Part shown: piece after piece, positions 1 through 10,495 of the stretch | How positions within the stretch are numbered: the first letter of the stretch is position 1 | How the letters are laid out: every line of letters begins with the position of its first letter | Assembly (NCBI GenBank): GCA_003223215.1 | Contig: QHYH01000109.1 | Coordinates: 1 to 64,000, forward strand | Source of the DNA: Acidobacteriota bacterium | Lineage (GTDB): Bacteria > Acidobacteriota > Terriglobia > Acidiferrales > UBA7541 | Reading direction: 5' to 3' | Length of the DNA: 64,000 nucleotides | Position numbers and translations under genes: made by a program | The notes under the pieces: model-generated | What the model was told of the DNA's origin: nothing | Database searches by the model: none | Seen by the model: only the letters and a program-made list of their open reading frames with translations

Positions 1-211
1 AAAAACACTCGATTTAGGGCATAGAACGCCCCGGCTGTAAGTCGTTGGTCAACAACTAATTCCGAGGCGCCCTTGAAATAACTCGTAAACTGGGGCTAGG
101 GCCGGGCAGGCCCGATGTGAAGCCTGCGGAGATGCGGCGCAGTAAGGCCGATCGATGAAACAGGAACCCGCCGAAAGTGCTCTGGTTGAAACCAAACCAG
201 GCTTCGTAGGA

Positions 212-242
212 ATCCTCGCCCTTTTTTAAGGGCGGCGAGGAT
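212..242. repeat. Inverted repeat in gene-free region
   Basis: ATCCTCGCC at 212-220 is repeated in inverse as GGCGAGGAT at 234-242, around an A/T-rich centre. It could form a hairpin. The whole stretch 1-743 has only short overlapping ORFs with no family resemblance, and I see no RNA gene in it, so this is the only structure I can point to there. Its role is unknown. Confidence 0.4.
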
Positions 243-743
243 GTCAAAGCTGCGTTGTTCACGGACTCCTGATGGCCAAAGACATACTCTGTATCCGATC
301 TATCGAGCAGCAGAAGATGGCCGGCGCCACATGCCTCTCGGCCCGCTCGGGATCCCTGGCCATCTCGGTGTTTCGAGCGATCTATTACGCGTGCACAGCA
401 GTGGCAGGCTCGCGCTGGAATTGGCAATCAGTGCGCCCATCGCGTGGACGCTCGTGCGGGGTGATGGTTGGAGCTATCAGCTATGCCGGAACGAAAATCG
501 AACTGCCTTGGATTGTTAGTTGCGCTCGATCTGATCGATCTGCTCCTTGACTTGACATCTCCGCTGTTGAAAGGCAAGGTTATTCTGCATTGCATGCGAT
601 GAGAACCTTCCATGGCGCTGCGACCGTCTAACGCCTTCCCTTGATATTGTCCGCTGACCGCGGCTTTCGCCGGCAATTCCTTTCGTTCCGACTTACCGAA
701 TCCTACTGAGGACCAGGCTGCGATCCTGGAGGAGAGTTCGCCC

Positions 744-1766
744 ATGAAATCACTCAAGATCAGTGTCGTGGGATTTGCTTGCACCCTCGCCCTGGTGGTC
801 ATGAGAGGGGCTGTTTCGGCTCCTGCGAGCACCAACGGACCAACACGCAACTTCGTATTTACCTACCTCACCAAAATCCCGGCCCTGTCTCCGGACGACA
901 AGGTGTCACGAATGTGGATTCCCCTGCCGCAATCGGATCGCTACCAAACCATTCGCAATCTGAAGATTGACGCTCCTTTCGCCTATGCCGAGCGTCGCGA
1001 TCCCGAGTATGGCAACGAATATCTCTATGTCCAGGTTCCGCCGTCGAAGCTCAAGGAGCCCTCCGAAGTCCGCGTATCTTTTGAAGCCACGCGTCGCGAG
1101 CATCGTGTCTCGCTCGATGCGCGCTCGGTCGCCTCCGAATCTCGTCCGATCTCGCCCGATCTTCAGCGTTTCCTCCAACCCGACCGCCTCATTCCCCTCC
1201 AGGGAACCATTGAGGAGCTTTCTGCGCAGCAGACTCACGGGCTTGCGGACCCGCTCGCCAAGGCCCGCGCCATTTACGACTACGTCGTCGCCACCCTGCG
1301 TTACGACAAGTCCGGCACGGGCTGGGGTAACGGGGATGCCATCTGGGCTTGCACCGCCAAGCGCGGCAACTGCACCGATTTTCACTCTCTGTTGATCGGT
1401 ATGATGCGCGCGGCCGGCATTCCCGCGCGATTTGAGATCGGTTTCCCTCTGCCCGAGGATCAGCATGACGGCACCGTGCCTGGGTATCACTGCTGGGCGG
1501 AGTTCTATGTCGAGCCTTATGGCTGGATTCCCGTGGACGCCTCGGAAGCCTGGAAACATCAAGATAAGAAGGACTATTTTTTTGGCGCGCACGACGACAA
1601 TCGCGTGCAATTTACCGTGGGACGGGATATTCGGTTAGATCCTCCACAACAGGGAGCTCCTCTCAACTACTTCATCTATCCCTACGGCGAACTGGACGGC
1701 AAACCCCTCGCCCTGGCCTCCCAGTTCACCTTCCACGACCGTATGAACGCCGCCGGCAGAGACTAG
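744..1766 (+). CDS. Transglutaminase-like (papain-fold) exported protein
   Basis: A 340-residue protein with an N-terminal hydrophobic stretch (residues about 7-28) that looks like a signal peptide. The C-terminal half carries a transglutaminase-core triad: Cys210 in GNCTDF, His249 in GYHCWAEF and Asp265 in VDASEA. Family members act as cysteine proteases or cross-linking enzymes; the actual substrate is not evident. The ATG at 744 is preceded by a GGAGGAG ribosome site at a normal distance. The gene stands alone, 125 bp before ribBA on the same strand, so co-transcription is possible but unproven. Confidence 0.8.
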   Translation: MKSLKISVVGFACTLALVVMRGAVSAPASTNGPTRNFVFTYLTKIPALSPDDKVSRMWIPLPQSDRYQTIRNLKIDAPFAYAERRDPEYGNEYLYVQVPPSKLKEPSEVRVSFEATRREHRVSLDARSVASESRPISPDLQRFLQPDRLIPLQGTIEELSAQQTHGLADPLAKARAIYDYVVATLRYDKSGTGWGNGDAIWACTAKRGNCTDFHSLLIGMMRAAGIPARFEIGFPLPEDQHDGTVPGYHCWAEFYVEPYGWIPVDASEAWKHQDKKDYFFGAHDDNRVQFTVGRDIRLDPPQQGAPLNYFIYPYGELDGKPLALASQFTFHDRMNAAGRD

Positions 1767-1891
1767 AAAACCGCTGGCCAATCGCCGGTCAATTTGCAAG
1801 CGAACGCCAGCATGCTGCGAGCTGCCAGAACAGCGTCCCGGCTTGCCTCTTTCTTCTCTTCCCTTTATAAGTTAGAAGTAGGCTTTTCCCT

Positions 1892-3073
1892 ATGAATGAA
1901 ACCAAATCTCCTTTTGCTACGGTGGAAGAAGCCGTGGAAGAAATTCGCCAGGGCCGCATGATTGTGCTGATTGACGACGAGGACCGCGAGAACGAAGGCG
2001 ACCTCGCCATGGCCGCGGAGAAAATCACCCCCGAAGTCATCAACTTCATGGCCAAGTACGGCCGCGGCCTGATCTGCATGCCCCTCACCGAAGACCGCTG
2101 CGACGAGCTGCACCTCCCGCTCATGTCGCCCATCAACACTTCCGCCCACGGCACCGCTTTTACCGAGTCCATCGACGCGCGCGTCGGCGTCACTACCGGC
2201 ATCAGCGCTTCCGACCGCGCCGTCACCATCCTCACCGCCATCGATCCGAAGACCAAGCCGCAGGACCTCGCCCGCCCCGGCCACATCTTCCCGCTGCGCG
2301 CGCGCCATGGAGGAGTGCTTGTCCGCGCCGGGCAGACCGAAGCTTCGGTGGACCTCGCGCGCATTGCCGGGCTTTATCCTGCCGGGGTCATCTGCGAAAT
2401 CATGAACGAAGACGGCACCATGGCTCGCGTGCCGCAGCTCATGGAATTCTGCAAGGAACACGACATTAAGATGCTCACGGTGGCGGACTTGATTCGCTAC
2501 CGCATGCAGCATGAGCGGTACGTCCGGCGCGTCGCGGAAGCCATTCTCCCCACGCGTTTCGGCGCATTCAAAATGATCGCCTACTCAAGCGACGTGGATC
2601 ACGACCAGCACATCGCGCTCGTTCGCGGTAACCTCGAGGGCCATCCACCTGCGCTCGTGCGCGTGCACTCGCACTGCCTCACCGGCGATGTCTTCGGTTC
2701 CACCACCTGCGATTGCCGAGAACTTGTTACGCTATCGCTCGAAGCCATCGCCAAAGAAAATCGCGGCGTGTTCCTTTATCTTCATCACACCGGCCGTGGC
2801 TTCTCCGTCGATCCCGCCGAAGAGCCTGGCACGCTGCCACAGATTCATATACACAAGCGAGGCCAACTCGATCGCGAGCCCGCTCGCCAGCGCATGGTGC
2901 AGCACGAAAGCGGAATAGGCGCGCAGATCCTGATCGACCTCGGCCTCAGAGACATTCGGGTTCTCACCAACCATCCCAAAAAAGTCGTCGCGCTGGAAGG
3001 CTACGGCATCACCATCGCAGATCAGGTCCCGTTGCGCATCGAAGCTCCCAAGTCCCACCAGGTCCCAGGTTGA
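1892..3073 (+). CDS. ribBA: Bifunctional 3,4-dihydroxy-2-butanone-4-phosphate synthase / GTP cyclohydrolase II
   Basis: 393 residues, the normal size for RibBA, which supplies both precursors for riboflavin: ribulose 5-phosphate to dihydroxybutanone phosphate, and GTP to the diaminopyrimidine. The N-terminal half has the DHBP synthase acidic loop [10 protein letters not shown] near residues 30-40. The C-terminal half has the GTP cyclohydrolase II zinc ligands HSHCLTGD...CDC and the NHPKKV segment. The usual QEGRGIGL loop is replaced by HTGRGFSVD, so GCHII activity should not be assumed without comparison to relatives. No FMN riboswitch-like sequence is visible in the 125 bp upstream. Confidence 0.92.
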   Translation: MNETKSPFATVEEAVEEIRQGRMIVLIDDEDRENEGDLAMAAEKITPEVINFMAKYGRGLICMPLTEDRCDELHLPLMSPINTSAHGTAFTESIDARVGVTTGISASDRAVTILTAIDPKTKPQDLARPGHIFPLRARHGGVLVRAGQTEASVDLARIAGLYPAGVICEIMNEDGTMARVPQLMEFCKEHDIKMLTVADLIRYRMQHERYVRRVAEAILPTRFGAFKMIAYSSDVDHDQHIALVRGNLEGHPPALVRVHSHCLTGDVFGSTTCDCRELVTLSLEAIAKENRGVFLYLHHTGRGFSVDPAEEPGTLPQIHIHKRGQLDREPARQRMVQHESGIGAQILIDLGLRDIRVLTNHPKKVVALEGYGITIADQVPLRIEAPKSHQVPG

Positions 3074-3351
3074 ATCGACAGCGGTAAAGCCATCACGTCC
3101 TTTTCGGGCCAAGCTAGCTCTCCCCCCTCGCTTGCGGACGACGGTCTTTCCCCGACAGGTTCTTTCCACGGTCAGGTATTTGCGCATCTGCAAGATCTCT
3201 CGCCCCGTCGTCGGACCGCCTCCCGGCACCTGCTGAAGCGCTCGCCGTGTGAGAAAGGAGCAGGCAGGGAGAATACACATCCGAGACTGCCACGCCACCC
3301 TGGGGGGCAGATGCGTACTTCAATCGCTGTCCTGCTTTGCTCCCTACGCGG

Positions 3352-4722
3352 CTAGAGCCGGTTGCCTTGCGCGTCGAAGAGTTCGACTTCCCCGAACAGC
3401 ACCGCCTGCGATTCGATTTGCGAGCGGTCGCCCGCCAACACCATCTGCATGTTTCCCGAGTCAAGATATTTTCTGGCCGTTGCCAGTAACTCTTCGGGGG
3501 TGACGGCCCGGACCTTGGCACGATACGTTTCGAGGTAATCGTCCGGCAGCTCATGCTCTGCCACGGTGGAGAATTGCGTCAGCAGGCCCTCTTGCGTTGC
3601 CAGGCCCAGCGAAAACACGCCGCTCAGGTAATTCTGCGCATCGGCCAACTCCGCGGGTGGAACCGGAAGGGACCGCAGCTTGTTCAATTCGTAGAAAATC
3701 TCTGTCAGCGATGCGGCCACAACGTCGTTGCGTACTGCCGCGGACACCGAGAAAAAGCCGTGCTGGCGAAGGGGCGTCACGCCGCTGCGCGGGCTGTAGG
3801 TATAGCCTTTGTCTTCGCGGATGTTCATCACCAACCGCGAATTGAAGGCGCCCCCGTACAGACAATTCGTAACGCCGAGCTTGATCCAATCCGGATGCTT
3901 GCGCGTGATGGCGTGGCATCCCGCCAGGATTTGCGTCTGAACAGCGCCAGGCATATGCACGAGATACACGCGGCGACCCCGCGGATTCGCTGGCGCCGGG
4001 AAAGCTTTTGCTTCCGGTTGCTTCCCGCTCCACGCGTGAAAAACCGTCTCGATCGTCTTCAGCATTTCTTGCGGATCAAAATCGCCAACGAGAAGGAGTA
4101 GAGCATTCCGTGGCGTATACAATTCGCGGTAAACCGTGTTCAAATCGTCGAGTTTGTAGGCGGCGACTTGCGCTTCAGTCGGCGCTACGTGAGCATACGG
4201 ATGCGCGCCAAACAAAACCTTGCGCAGCCGTTCGCTAGCAAGGAAGCCGGGCTGCGTGCGCTGGAGTTTCACTTCCTCGAGTTTCTGGCGGCGTTCCCGT
4301 TCAAACTCCGCTTCGGGAAACGAGGCTTCACGCGCCAGCTCCTGCACAAGGTCAAGCAGCGGTTCCGCAAATTCCGACAGGCCGCTAAAAGAAATAGCAC
4401 TCGCGTCCGACCCAGCGTGTGCGGAGAGGTCCGCGCCGATGCGCCGCAGGTCTTCTTCGATCTTGCGGCTGGCGCGCTTCCGGGTGCCCGACCGAAGCAC
4501 GGTCGCGGTCATTTCCGCGAGCCCGATAGAACGATCCGCAGCTGCGGCATTTCCCGAGCGAAACAGGAGCTCGCCGTGAAACTTCGGAATGGTGTGAGAC
4601 TCCGCGAGAATCACTTCCAGGCCGTTCGCCAGCCGCGTCCTGGTGCGCTTCGGCCACGTCACTTGCCGTTCGGGAGCAAGGGCGGGCACGCCAACAGCCA
4701 CTTCCGCCGGGCGCGAACCCAT
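3352..4722 (-). CDS. M16 peptidase-like protein, zinc-motif-lacking subunit
   Basis: 456 residues of the M16 (pitrilysin/processing peptidase) fold. The position where active members have HXXEH reads GLAEMTATVLRSG, so the zinc site is missing. The C-terminal-half substrate-binding signature is retained (NSRLVMNIREDKGYTYS). This is the expected partner of the active subunit encoded immediately upstream; in two-subunit M16 enzymes one chain carries the metal and the other the Arg/Tyr substrate clamp. Its ATG (4722-4720) overlaps the upstream stop codon as TAATG, indicating translational coupling. Confidence 0.88.
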   Translation of the reverse strand: MGSRPAEVAVGVPALAPERQVTWPKRTRTRLANGLEVILAESHTIPKFHGELLFRSGNAAAADRSIGLAEMTATVLRSGTRKRASRKIEEDLRRIGADLSAHAGSDASAISFSGLSEFAEPLLDLVQELAREASFPEAEFERERRQKLEEVKLQRTQPGFLASERLRKVLFGAHPYAHVAPTEAQVAAYKLDDLNTVYRELYTPRNALLLLVGDFDPQEMLKTIETVFHAWSGKQPEAKAFPAPANPRGRRVYLVHMPGAVQTQILAGCHAITRKHPDWIKLGVTNCLYGGAFNSRLVMNIREDKGYTYSPRSGVTPLRQHGFFSVSAAVRNDVVAASLTEIFYELNKLRSLPVPPAELADAQNYLSGVFSLGLATQEGLLTQFSTVAEHELPDDYLETYRAKVRAVTPEELLATARKYLDSGNMQMVLAGDRSQIESQAVLFGEVELFDAQGNRL

Positions 4723-6053
4723 TACGCGGCCTCCCGGACGCCCGCGTCCGCGGGTGACCCGATCTTCGCCGGAGCGCGAAAGACGATCGCGCGTTTTTCG
4801 TTGCGCAGATATTTCTTTGCCACGGAGTGAACCTGTTCAGGGGTCACGGCAAGAAATCCCTCGAGGATTCTATTCACCAGCTGCGGCTCATCGTCAAAAA
4901 GCGTGAAGCAAGCGAGCAAATGCATCAGGCCATATTTCGGCATGTAGTTCCCGCGTCCACTTTCCAGGGTCGCGTAATAATCCGAACGCCATTTCACCTT
5001 GAGCTGCTCAAGTTCGTCGGCGCCGATTCCCTCTTCCTGCACCTGGTGAATCACGGCGTTGAAAGCGGCGAGGGCGGCTTCGCCCGAATACTCCGGCTTA
5101 TGAAGAATGCGAGTGGTCATCTGGCTAGGTCCGTTGTAACCGAAAAGATCATCGATGCCGCCGTCCGCCTCCACGGCGATTTGCTTTTCCAAAACGAGCT
5201 CGCGGTAAAGTCTTCCCGCTCTTCCGCCGTGCAGCGCCTGGTCGAGCAACGCCATCGCGCACCAATCCGCGGTGCGCCGCTTCGGCAGCAGGTAGCCGAT
5301 AGCGATGGCGGGCAACGTGCCAAATTTCTCCTCGACCTGGCCGCGCCGTTCTTCGGTTTGTTCCGGTTCGCTAGGATCGGCGAACGCCGGTGGAGATCCG
5401 GCAGGAACGCCGCCAAAATGCTTTTCGGCCAGCGCCAAGCCTTCCGCAGGTTTGACATCACCAAGAATAAGAAGCACGGCGTTGTTGGGCACATAATAAG
5501 TCTTGAAAAAGGCCTGAACGTCCCCGAGGTGCGCGGCATCCAGGTCCGCGAAATCGCCGTAGAAATTGTGCGCGTTGGCCCAGTTGCGAAAGGCAACCGG
5601 TGGCATGTCGAGCCAGGGGAATCCGCCGTAAGGTTCGTTCATGACGTTGACGCGGACTTCTTCCTTTACGACATCGCGCTGATTTTTCAGGTTTTCTTCG
5701 TCAACCTTTAGCGCGTGCATGCGATCCGCTTCGAGCCACAGCACGCGTTCCAAGGCGTTCGAGGGAACGGCCTCGTAATAATTGGTCACGTCGTAGCTGG
5801 TCGAGCCGTTCAGCACGCCGCCGCTCGAGTTGATCAGCTTGATGTGCTGCATTTTGGGGGCATTTGCGGAACCCTGGAACATCATGTGTTCGAACAGGTG
5901 TGCGAAGCCGCTGCGCCCCTGTGGTTCGAGACGGAAGCCGATTTTGTAGTACACGCCCACGGTGACGACCGGCGCCGTGGAGTCCGGCGCAACGACCACG
6001 TGCAAACCGTTGGCTAATTTCCTGTGTTCTACGGCAATGTGCAGTCGATTCAC
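4722..6053 (-). CDS. M16 zinc peptidase, active subunit
   Basis: 443 residues with a complete inverted zinc motif HLFEH (His52, Glu55, His56) and a downstream glutamate in the KNQRDVVKEEVR segment that can act as third ligand. M16 enzymes degrade or process peptides; no signal peptide is evident at the N-terminus (MNRLHIAVEHRKLANGL). It is the first intact gene of a two-gene M16 operon, overlapping the next gene by one base. A decayed DUF2520-type gene lies just upstream on the same strand and may once have been part of the same transcript. Confidence 0.92.
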   Translation of the reverse strand: MNRLHIAVEHRKLANGLHVVVAPDSTAPVVTVGVYYKIGFRLEPQGRSGFAHLFEHMMFQGSANAPKMQHIKLINSSGGVLNGSTSYDVTNYYEAVPSNALERVLWLEADRMHALKVDEENLKNQRDVVKEEVRVNVMNEPYGGFPWLDMPPVAFRNWANAHNFYGDFADLDAAHLGDVQAFFKTYYVPNNAVLLILGDVKPAEGLALAEKHFGGVPAGSPPAFADPSEPEQTEERRGQVEEKFGTLPAIAIGYLLPKRRTADWCAMALLDQALHGGRAGRLYRELVLEKQIAVEADGGIDDLFGYNGPSQMTTRILHKPEYSGEAALAAFNAVIHQVQEEGIGADELEQLKVKWRSDYYATLESGRGNYMPKYGLMHLLACFTLFDDEPQLVNRILEGFLAVTPEQVHSVAKKYLRNEKRAIVFRAPAKIGSPADAGVREAA

Positions 6054-6084
6054 CGGTTTCCCACTCGAACCTTGAGCTTCGTTT

Positions 6085-6606
6085 TTATGGCAGCAGAACT
6101 TCTTTCCAATTCCGCGGTGGTGCCAGCGGAATCCTGGGCGAGCACGCGCGCGGCAAGACGACTAAGACCTTGATAGCCTTGGGCGATCTCCTCCGGCGAA
6201 TCGCCGAGCGCGCGTAGTGCGCCTCTACAATCTTATAACCTCCTCTTGCCAGAGGCCCAGTCCATGCCGCGCGCGGGCCGCTTCGTTGCATTTCATCCCG
6301 AGTGAGATGAGCAACTGCGTCGCCGCTTCCACCAAGGCAAGTACTTGGCCCGAGGCGAGCGTCGCGGCGGCGTGATACAGGGTTTTCTTGTCTAGGGCAA
6401 TGTGCACCGGCGATCCGCCCAGCGCTCGGGCGATTTGCCTCGAGGCGCACGGCAACGACGTCTCCCTCCACGGCGAAGCCTTCGAGATCCGGCACACCGA
6501 CTCCGCTGAAGGTCTGCAATGGGTGCATGCTGCCGACGGCCGCCCCGCACTCTTTCACCGGTGCAAGCGCCCGCCCGGCCCCCACGATGGCCAGGGTCTT
6601 TTCCAT
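6085..6606 (-). pseudogene. Decayed Rossmann-like/DUF2520-type protein
   Basis: The start reads MEKTLAIVGAGRALAPVKECGAAVGSM, joining the first Rossmann glycine motif directly to what is normally a segment about 90 residues later, so the middle of the nucleotide-binding domain is deleted. The SGVGVPDLEG and FAVEGD motifs follow. The frame is then lost: the expected continuation (RQIARALGG...LDKKTLYHAAATLASG...GLGLWQEEVIRL) lies in another frame at about 6245-6440, and PRAAWTGPLARGGYKIVEAH returns in the first frame near 6220. Deletion plus frameshifts mean the gene is dead. The identification rests on my recognition of the family motifs. Confidence 0.75.
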
Positions 6607-6649
6607 AGCGTGCTAGGATAACCTGAGGGCAACGCCGAGACCAATCTTC

Positions 6650-7804
6650 ATGCATCTTTTGGGAATCGCGCTGTTTGGATGGATCGCGCTGTTTTGGCTC
6701 ACCTACGGTCTCCGGGTTGCCTACGGAGCGATACGCCTTCCCTGGGTGAGAGATTTCCCGCCCGCCGCGGATGCGGACTGCCCGCGAATCTCCATTCTTT
6801 TCAGCGCCAGAGACGAAGAGGAAAAGTTGCCCGCTGCGCTTGCAACACTCATGGAAATGGATTATCCGGGCTTTGAAGTGGTGGCAGTTGACGACCGCTC
6901 GCAGGACGCAACGGGACAAATTCTCGACACATTTGCCGCGGCGCACCAACGGCTCCGCGTTGTGCACGTGGACCGGCTGCCCGAAGGCTGGCTGGGCAAG
7001 CCGCATGGACTCGAGAAAGCCTACGAAGCTTCGTCGGGCGAGTGGCTGCTGTTCACAGACGCGGATGTGCGCTTCAAGCCCGATGTGTTGCGCCGCGCGA
7101 TTTCGCTCGAGAAAGCGCACAACCTGGACCATCTGACCCTGTTGGGCGACGTGGAGATGGTGGGATTCTGGGAGGCGGTGCTTGTCACTTTCTTCGGACT
7201 GGGCTTTCACCTGGGAGCGGACCCATCGCAAGCCGCCAATCCGCGATCCTCCCGCTACGTGGGAGTCGGAGCATTTCAATTGGTGCGCCGTTCGGCCTAC
7301 GAAGCAAGCGGAACGCACCGGCGGCTGGCGATGGAGGTGGTCGACGACATGAAACTGGGGAAAATCGTAAAGCAAGCGGGCTTTCGCTCCGGTTGCGCGG
7401 TGGCGCAGGATTTTGTCGCGGTGCGCTGGCACGCGGGAGTGGGCAATCTGGTCCGCGGAGTGACCAAAAACTTCTTTGCTGGCGCAGGCTACGACCTGAG
7501 GCTCGTGGCCTTCGAAGTGGCCGTGTTGTTGATGACGGATATTCTGCCGTTTGCGGGTGTGTTTTTCGGGCACGGGTGGATTTTCGGATCGAGCGCGATT
7601 GCCGTGGCGATTGCACTCGGTTTCCACGCCGGCGTGGCGTGGGTCATGCGCGTGTCGCCGCTGTACGCGCTGACGCATCCTTTGGGGGCCCTGCTGTTCT
7701 GTTACATGCTGCTGCGATCGACGGTGGTGACGCTGTGGCAGGGCGGGATCGTGTGGCGAGATACGTTTTATCCGCTGGACGTTTTGAAACGAGGGGCGGT
7801 GTAG
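6650..7804 (+). CDS. Membrane-anchored family 2 glycosyltransferase
   Basis: 384 residues. An N-terminal membrane segment (residues about 3-28) is followed by a GT-A domain: ISILFSARDEEEKLP at the start, VAVDDRS as first acidic motif, LFTDADV as the DXD-like metal site, and MEVVDDMKLG plus a RWH segment as the later catalytic region. Three further hydrophobic segments close the protein. The arrangement resembles carotenoid or hopanoid-associated GT2 enzymes (CrtQ/HpnB-like), which transfer sugars to lipid acceptors, but the acceptor cannot be read from the sequence. The 3' end overlaps the convergent GNAT gene by 37 bp. Confidence 0.85.
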   Translation: MHLLGIALFGWIALFWLTYGLRVAYGAIRLPWVRDFPPAADADCPRISILFSARDEEEKLPAALATLMEMDYPGFEVVAVDDRSQDATGQILDTFAAAHQRLRVVHVDRLPEGWLGKPHGLEKAYEASSGEWLLFTDADVRFKPDVLRRAISLEKAHNLDHLTLLGDVEMVGFWEAVLVTFFGLGFHLGADPSQAANPRSSRYVGVGAFQLVRRSAYEASGTHRRLAMEVVDDMKLGKIVKQAGFRSGCAVAQDFVAVRWHAGVGNLVRGVTKNFFAGAGYDLRLVAFEVAVLLMTDILPFAGVFFGHGWIFGSSAIAVAIALGFHAGVAWVMRVSPLYALTHPLGALLFCYMLLRSTVVTLWQGGIVWRDTFYPLDVLKRGAV

Positions 7805-8310
7805 CTTGCCGGACGATCGATCGCATACCGAACCAGGCGCACGCCGTCTTTCTCAAATTCGCATTCCACTTTGAGACCGAGTTTCTCCATGATTCGAACG
7901 GAAGCGGTATTCGCCGGCCTGGCTATGGAGACAATGCGATCCAGGCCCGCGGCGCGTTCAAACGCATCCCGCAGGGCAACCCGGGCCGCCTCCGTCGCGA
8001 GGCCACGCCCCCAATACCGGCGTGCAAGCCACCAGCCAATCTCTGCCTCAAGCTCGTCGCCCCAGAATCCCACACCACAGAAACCGATCATTTCCTCGGT
8101 GGGTTTTACCAGCAATTTCCACCTGCAGAAGCCACGAGCGAGAAAAAGTTCCATCTGACGGTTCACAAACAACTGGATGCGCTCGTCGGTCCAAGGCACC
8201 CCGCCGGTGATGTAACGCATGACTTCCGCGTCGCTAGCGATCGGACGTAAGGCGATCCAGTCCGAGGATTGCCAGGTACTGAGCACCAGCCGATCGGTCT
8301 TGAAAATCAT
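7768..8310 (-). CDS. GNAT N-acetyltransferase, RimJ/RimL type
   Basis: 180 residues beginning MIFKTDRLVLSTW, the standard opening of RimJ/RimL-type acetyltransferases. The acetyl-CoA loop region is WWLARRYWGRGLATEAARV (about residues 93-111), and the late strand-helix motif ARPANTASVRIMEKLGLK is present. These enzymes acetylate protein N-termini, antibiotics or small amines; the substrate is unknown. It lies 15 bp from the uvrB stop on the same strand, so it may be transcribed with uvrB. Confidence 0.88.
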   Translation of the reverse strand: MIFKTDRLVLSTWQSSDWIALRPIASDAEVMRYITGGVPWTDERIQLFVNRQMELFLARGFCRWKLLVKPTEEMIGFCGVGFWGDELEAEIGWWLARRYWGRGLATEAARVALRDAFERAAGLDRIVSIARPANTASVRIMEKLGLKVECEFEKDGVRLVRYAIDRPASYTAPRFKTSSG

Positions 8311-8325
8311 GACGATACCGGGCGG

Positions 8326-10395
8326 TTAGGACTCCGCCATTCGGGAACTCTGTTCGACCGGATCGGACCCCGAGTCCGATTGGCGAGAGAAGAGCCCAGC
8401 CATGTCCTTTTGCTTGAGGGAACGGATGCGGTCGCGGAGTTGGGCGGCGCGTTCGAATTCGAATTTCTTGGCGGCTTCGCGCATTTGCTTTTCGAGCTGC
8501 TGGAGCAATTGGGCGAGTTGCTGTTCGTTCTTGATGCCTGCGGCGGCGGCGTCGAGGGTGGTGTCGTCGACGGGCACGGAGACGTAATCGGCTTCGACGA
8601 TGCGCGCCAGCTCCATATCCACGGACTTCACGATGGACATAGGCGTGATGTTATTTTCTTTGTTGAAGGCCACTTGCTTAGCGCGGCGGCGGTTGGTCTC
8701 GTCGATGGCCTGATTCATCGAGTCGGTGCGGCGGTCGGCATAAAGAATGGCGCGGCCTTCGATGTGACGCGCGCAGCGGCCAATCGTTTGAATCAGCGAA
8801 GTGGCGCTGCGAAGATAGCCCTCCTTATCGGCGTCGAGAATCGCGACGAGAGAAACTTCCGGCAAGTCCAAACCTTCGCGCAGCAGGTTGATTCCGATGA
8901 GCACGTCAAATTCACCGCGGCGCAAATCGCGCAAAATCTTGATGCGATCGAGCGTTTCGACTTCCGAATGCAAGTAGCGGCAGCGAACGCCGATTTCGGT
9001 GAAATATTCGGACAGGTCTTCGGCCATGCGCTTGGTCAGCGTGGTGACCAGCACGCGCTCGTTTTTCTCGGCGCGAGCACGGATTTCTTCGAGCAGGTCG
9101 TCCACCTGGCCTTTGACGGCACGAATTTCGACTTCCGGATCCACCAGCCCGGTGGGGCGAATCACCTGTTCGACGACCATGCCGCCCGCGCGGGTGAGTT
9201 CGTAAGGACCGGGCGTGGCAGACACATAGATGACCTGATTCAGGCGATGCTCGAATTCCTCGAAGGTAAGCGGACGGTTGTCTAGCGCTGATGGCATGCG
9301 AAAGCCGTAATCGACCAATGTCTGTTTGCGCGAACGATCGCCATGGAACATCCCGCGCACCTGCGGAACGGTTTGGTGGGATTCGTCAATGAACATCAGG
9401 TAGTCCTGGGGCACGTAATCGAGCAGGGTGGGCGGAGCCTCGCCGGGCAAGCGGCCGCTGAGATGGCGCGAATAGTTTTCGATGCCGTGGCAGTAGCCGA
9501 TGGTGCGCATCATTTCGATGTCGAACAGAGTGCGCTGCGCGACACGCTGAGCTTCAACAAATTTTCCCTGCTTCTCGAGCTCTCTCTTCCACCACTCGAG
9601 CTCTTCTTGAATGCCCACGATGGCGCGGTCGCGCTGGTCCTGGGGCATGACGTAATGGGTTTTCGGGTAGATGGGGACGCGCGACAAGTCTTCGTTGCCG
9701 GCGCGGACTTCGCCGGTGAGCGGGTCGATCTGACGCAGCGTGTCGATTTGGTCGCCCCACATTTCGATGCGATAGGCGTGATCTTCATACGTGGGATAAA
9801 TCTCGATCATGTCGCCGCGAACGCGGAAGGTACCGCGGCGCAAGTCTTCGCTGCGCTCGTACTGGATGTCGACGAGGCGGCGCAGGAGAGCTTCGCGCGA
9901 AGTCTGGTGGCCCTTTTCGAGCATGACCAGCATGCCATAGTAAGCTTCCGGCGAACCGAGGCCGTAGATGCAGGAGACCGAAGCGACAATGATGACGTCA
10001 CGGCGCTCGAAGAGCGAACGCGTGGCGCTCATGCGCAGCTTGTCAAGCTCATCGTTGATAGTTGCTTCTTTATCGATATAAAGATCTGCCGACGGGACAT
10101 AGGCTTCGGGCTGGTAATAATCGTAGTAGCTGACGAAATACTCGACGGCGTTTTCCGGAAAAAACGCTTTGAACTCGTGATAGAGCTGTGCCGCCAGCGT
10201 TTTGTTGTGGGCGAGAACCAGTGAGGGGCGATTGAACTGCTCCATGAGCTTGGCCATCGTAAAGGTCTTGCCGGAACCGGTGACGCCGAGAAGTACCTGA
10301 TGCTTGTCGCCGGATGCGACGCCGGAGGAAAGCTGATCGATGGCGGCAGGCTGATCGCCGCGAGGCTGGTAGTTGCTGTGCAGCTCGAATTTCAT
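8326..10395 (-). CDS. uvrB: Excinuclease ABC subunit B
   Basis: 689 residues from the chosen start, matching the family length. UvrB is the damage-verifying helicase of nucleotide excision repair. Visible elements are Walker A GVTGSGKT (about residues 37-45), the beta-hairpin region [13 protein letters not shown], the helicase motifs ESHQTVPQ and [15 protein letters not shown], the [10 protein letters not shown] motif, and the C-terminal UVR motif [13 protein letters not shown]. The open frame extends 84 codons upstream but overlaps the neighbouring gene; [15 protein letters not shown] is the family start and has an AGGAGA site 9 bp before it. A TATAAT hexamer sits at 10440-10445 on the minus strand, with no obvious -35 partner. 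Confidence 0.97.
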   Translation of the reverse strand: MKFELHSNYQPRGDQPAAIDQLSSGVASGDKHQVLLGVTGSGKTFTMAKLMEQFNRPSLVLAHNKTLAAQLYHEFKAFFPENAVEYFVSYYDYYQPEAYVPSADLYIDKEATINDELDKLRMSATRSLFERRDVIIVASVSCIYGLGSPEAYYGMLVMLEKGHQTSREALLRRLVDIQYERSEDLRRGTFRVRGDMIEIYPTYEDHAYRIEMWGDQIDTLRQIDPLTGEVRAGNEDLSRVPIYPKTHYVMPQDQRDRAIVGIQEELEWWKRELEKQGKFVEAQRVAQRTLFDIEMMRTIGYCHGIENYSRHLSGRLPGEAPPTLLDYVPQDYLMFIDESHQTVPQVRGMFHGDRSRKQTLVDYGFRMPSALDNRPLTFEEFEHRLNQVIYVSATPGPYELTRAGGMVVEQVIRPTGLVDPEVEIRAVKGQVDDLLEEIRARAEKNERVLVTTLTKRMAEDLSEYFTEIGVRCRYLHSEVETLDRIKILRDLRRGEFDVLIGINLLREGLDLPEVSLVAILDADKEGYLRSATSLIQTIGRCARHIEGRAILYADRRTDSMNQAIDETNRRRAKQVAFNKENNITPMSIVKSVDMELARIVEADYVSVPVDDTTLDAAAAGIKNEQQLAQLLQQLEKQMREAAKKFEFERAAQLRDRIRSLKQKDMAGLFSRQSDSGSDPVEQSSRMAES

Positions 10396-10495
10396 CGAGA
10401 GGGTCTCCTGCCGGTTTTGCCAGGCATGGCAGAAACTTTCATTATACTCCGTCATGCAAGCCCGGGGATTTTCTGACGAGGCGCGGCACGCTCCC

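Noticed and set aside
56-427. Short ORFs on both strands at the left edge
   Set aside because: They overlap each other in several frames and none has a recognisable domain or start signal.
1767-1891. FMN riboswitch before ribBA
   Set aside because: I looked for the conserved RFN-element sequence blocks and saw none in the 125-bp gap.
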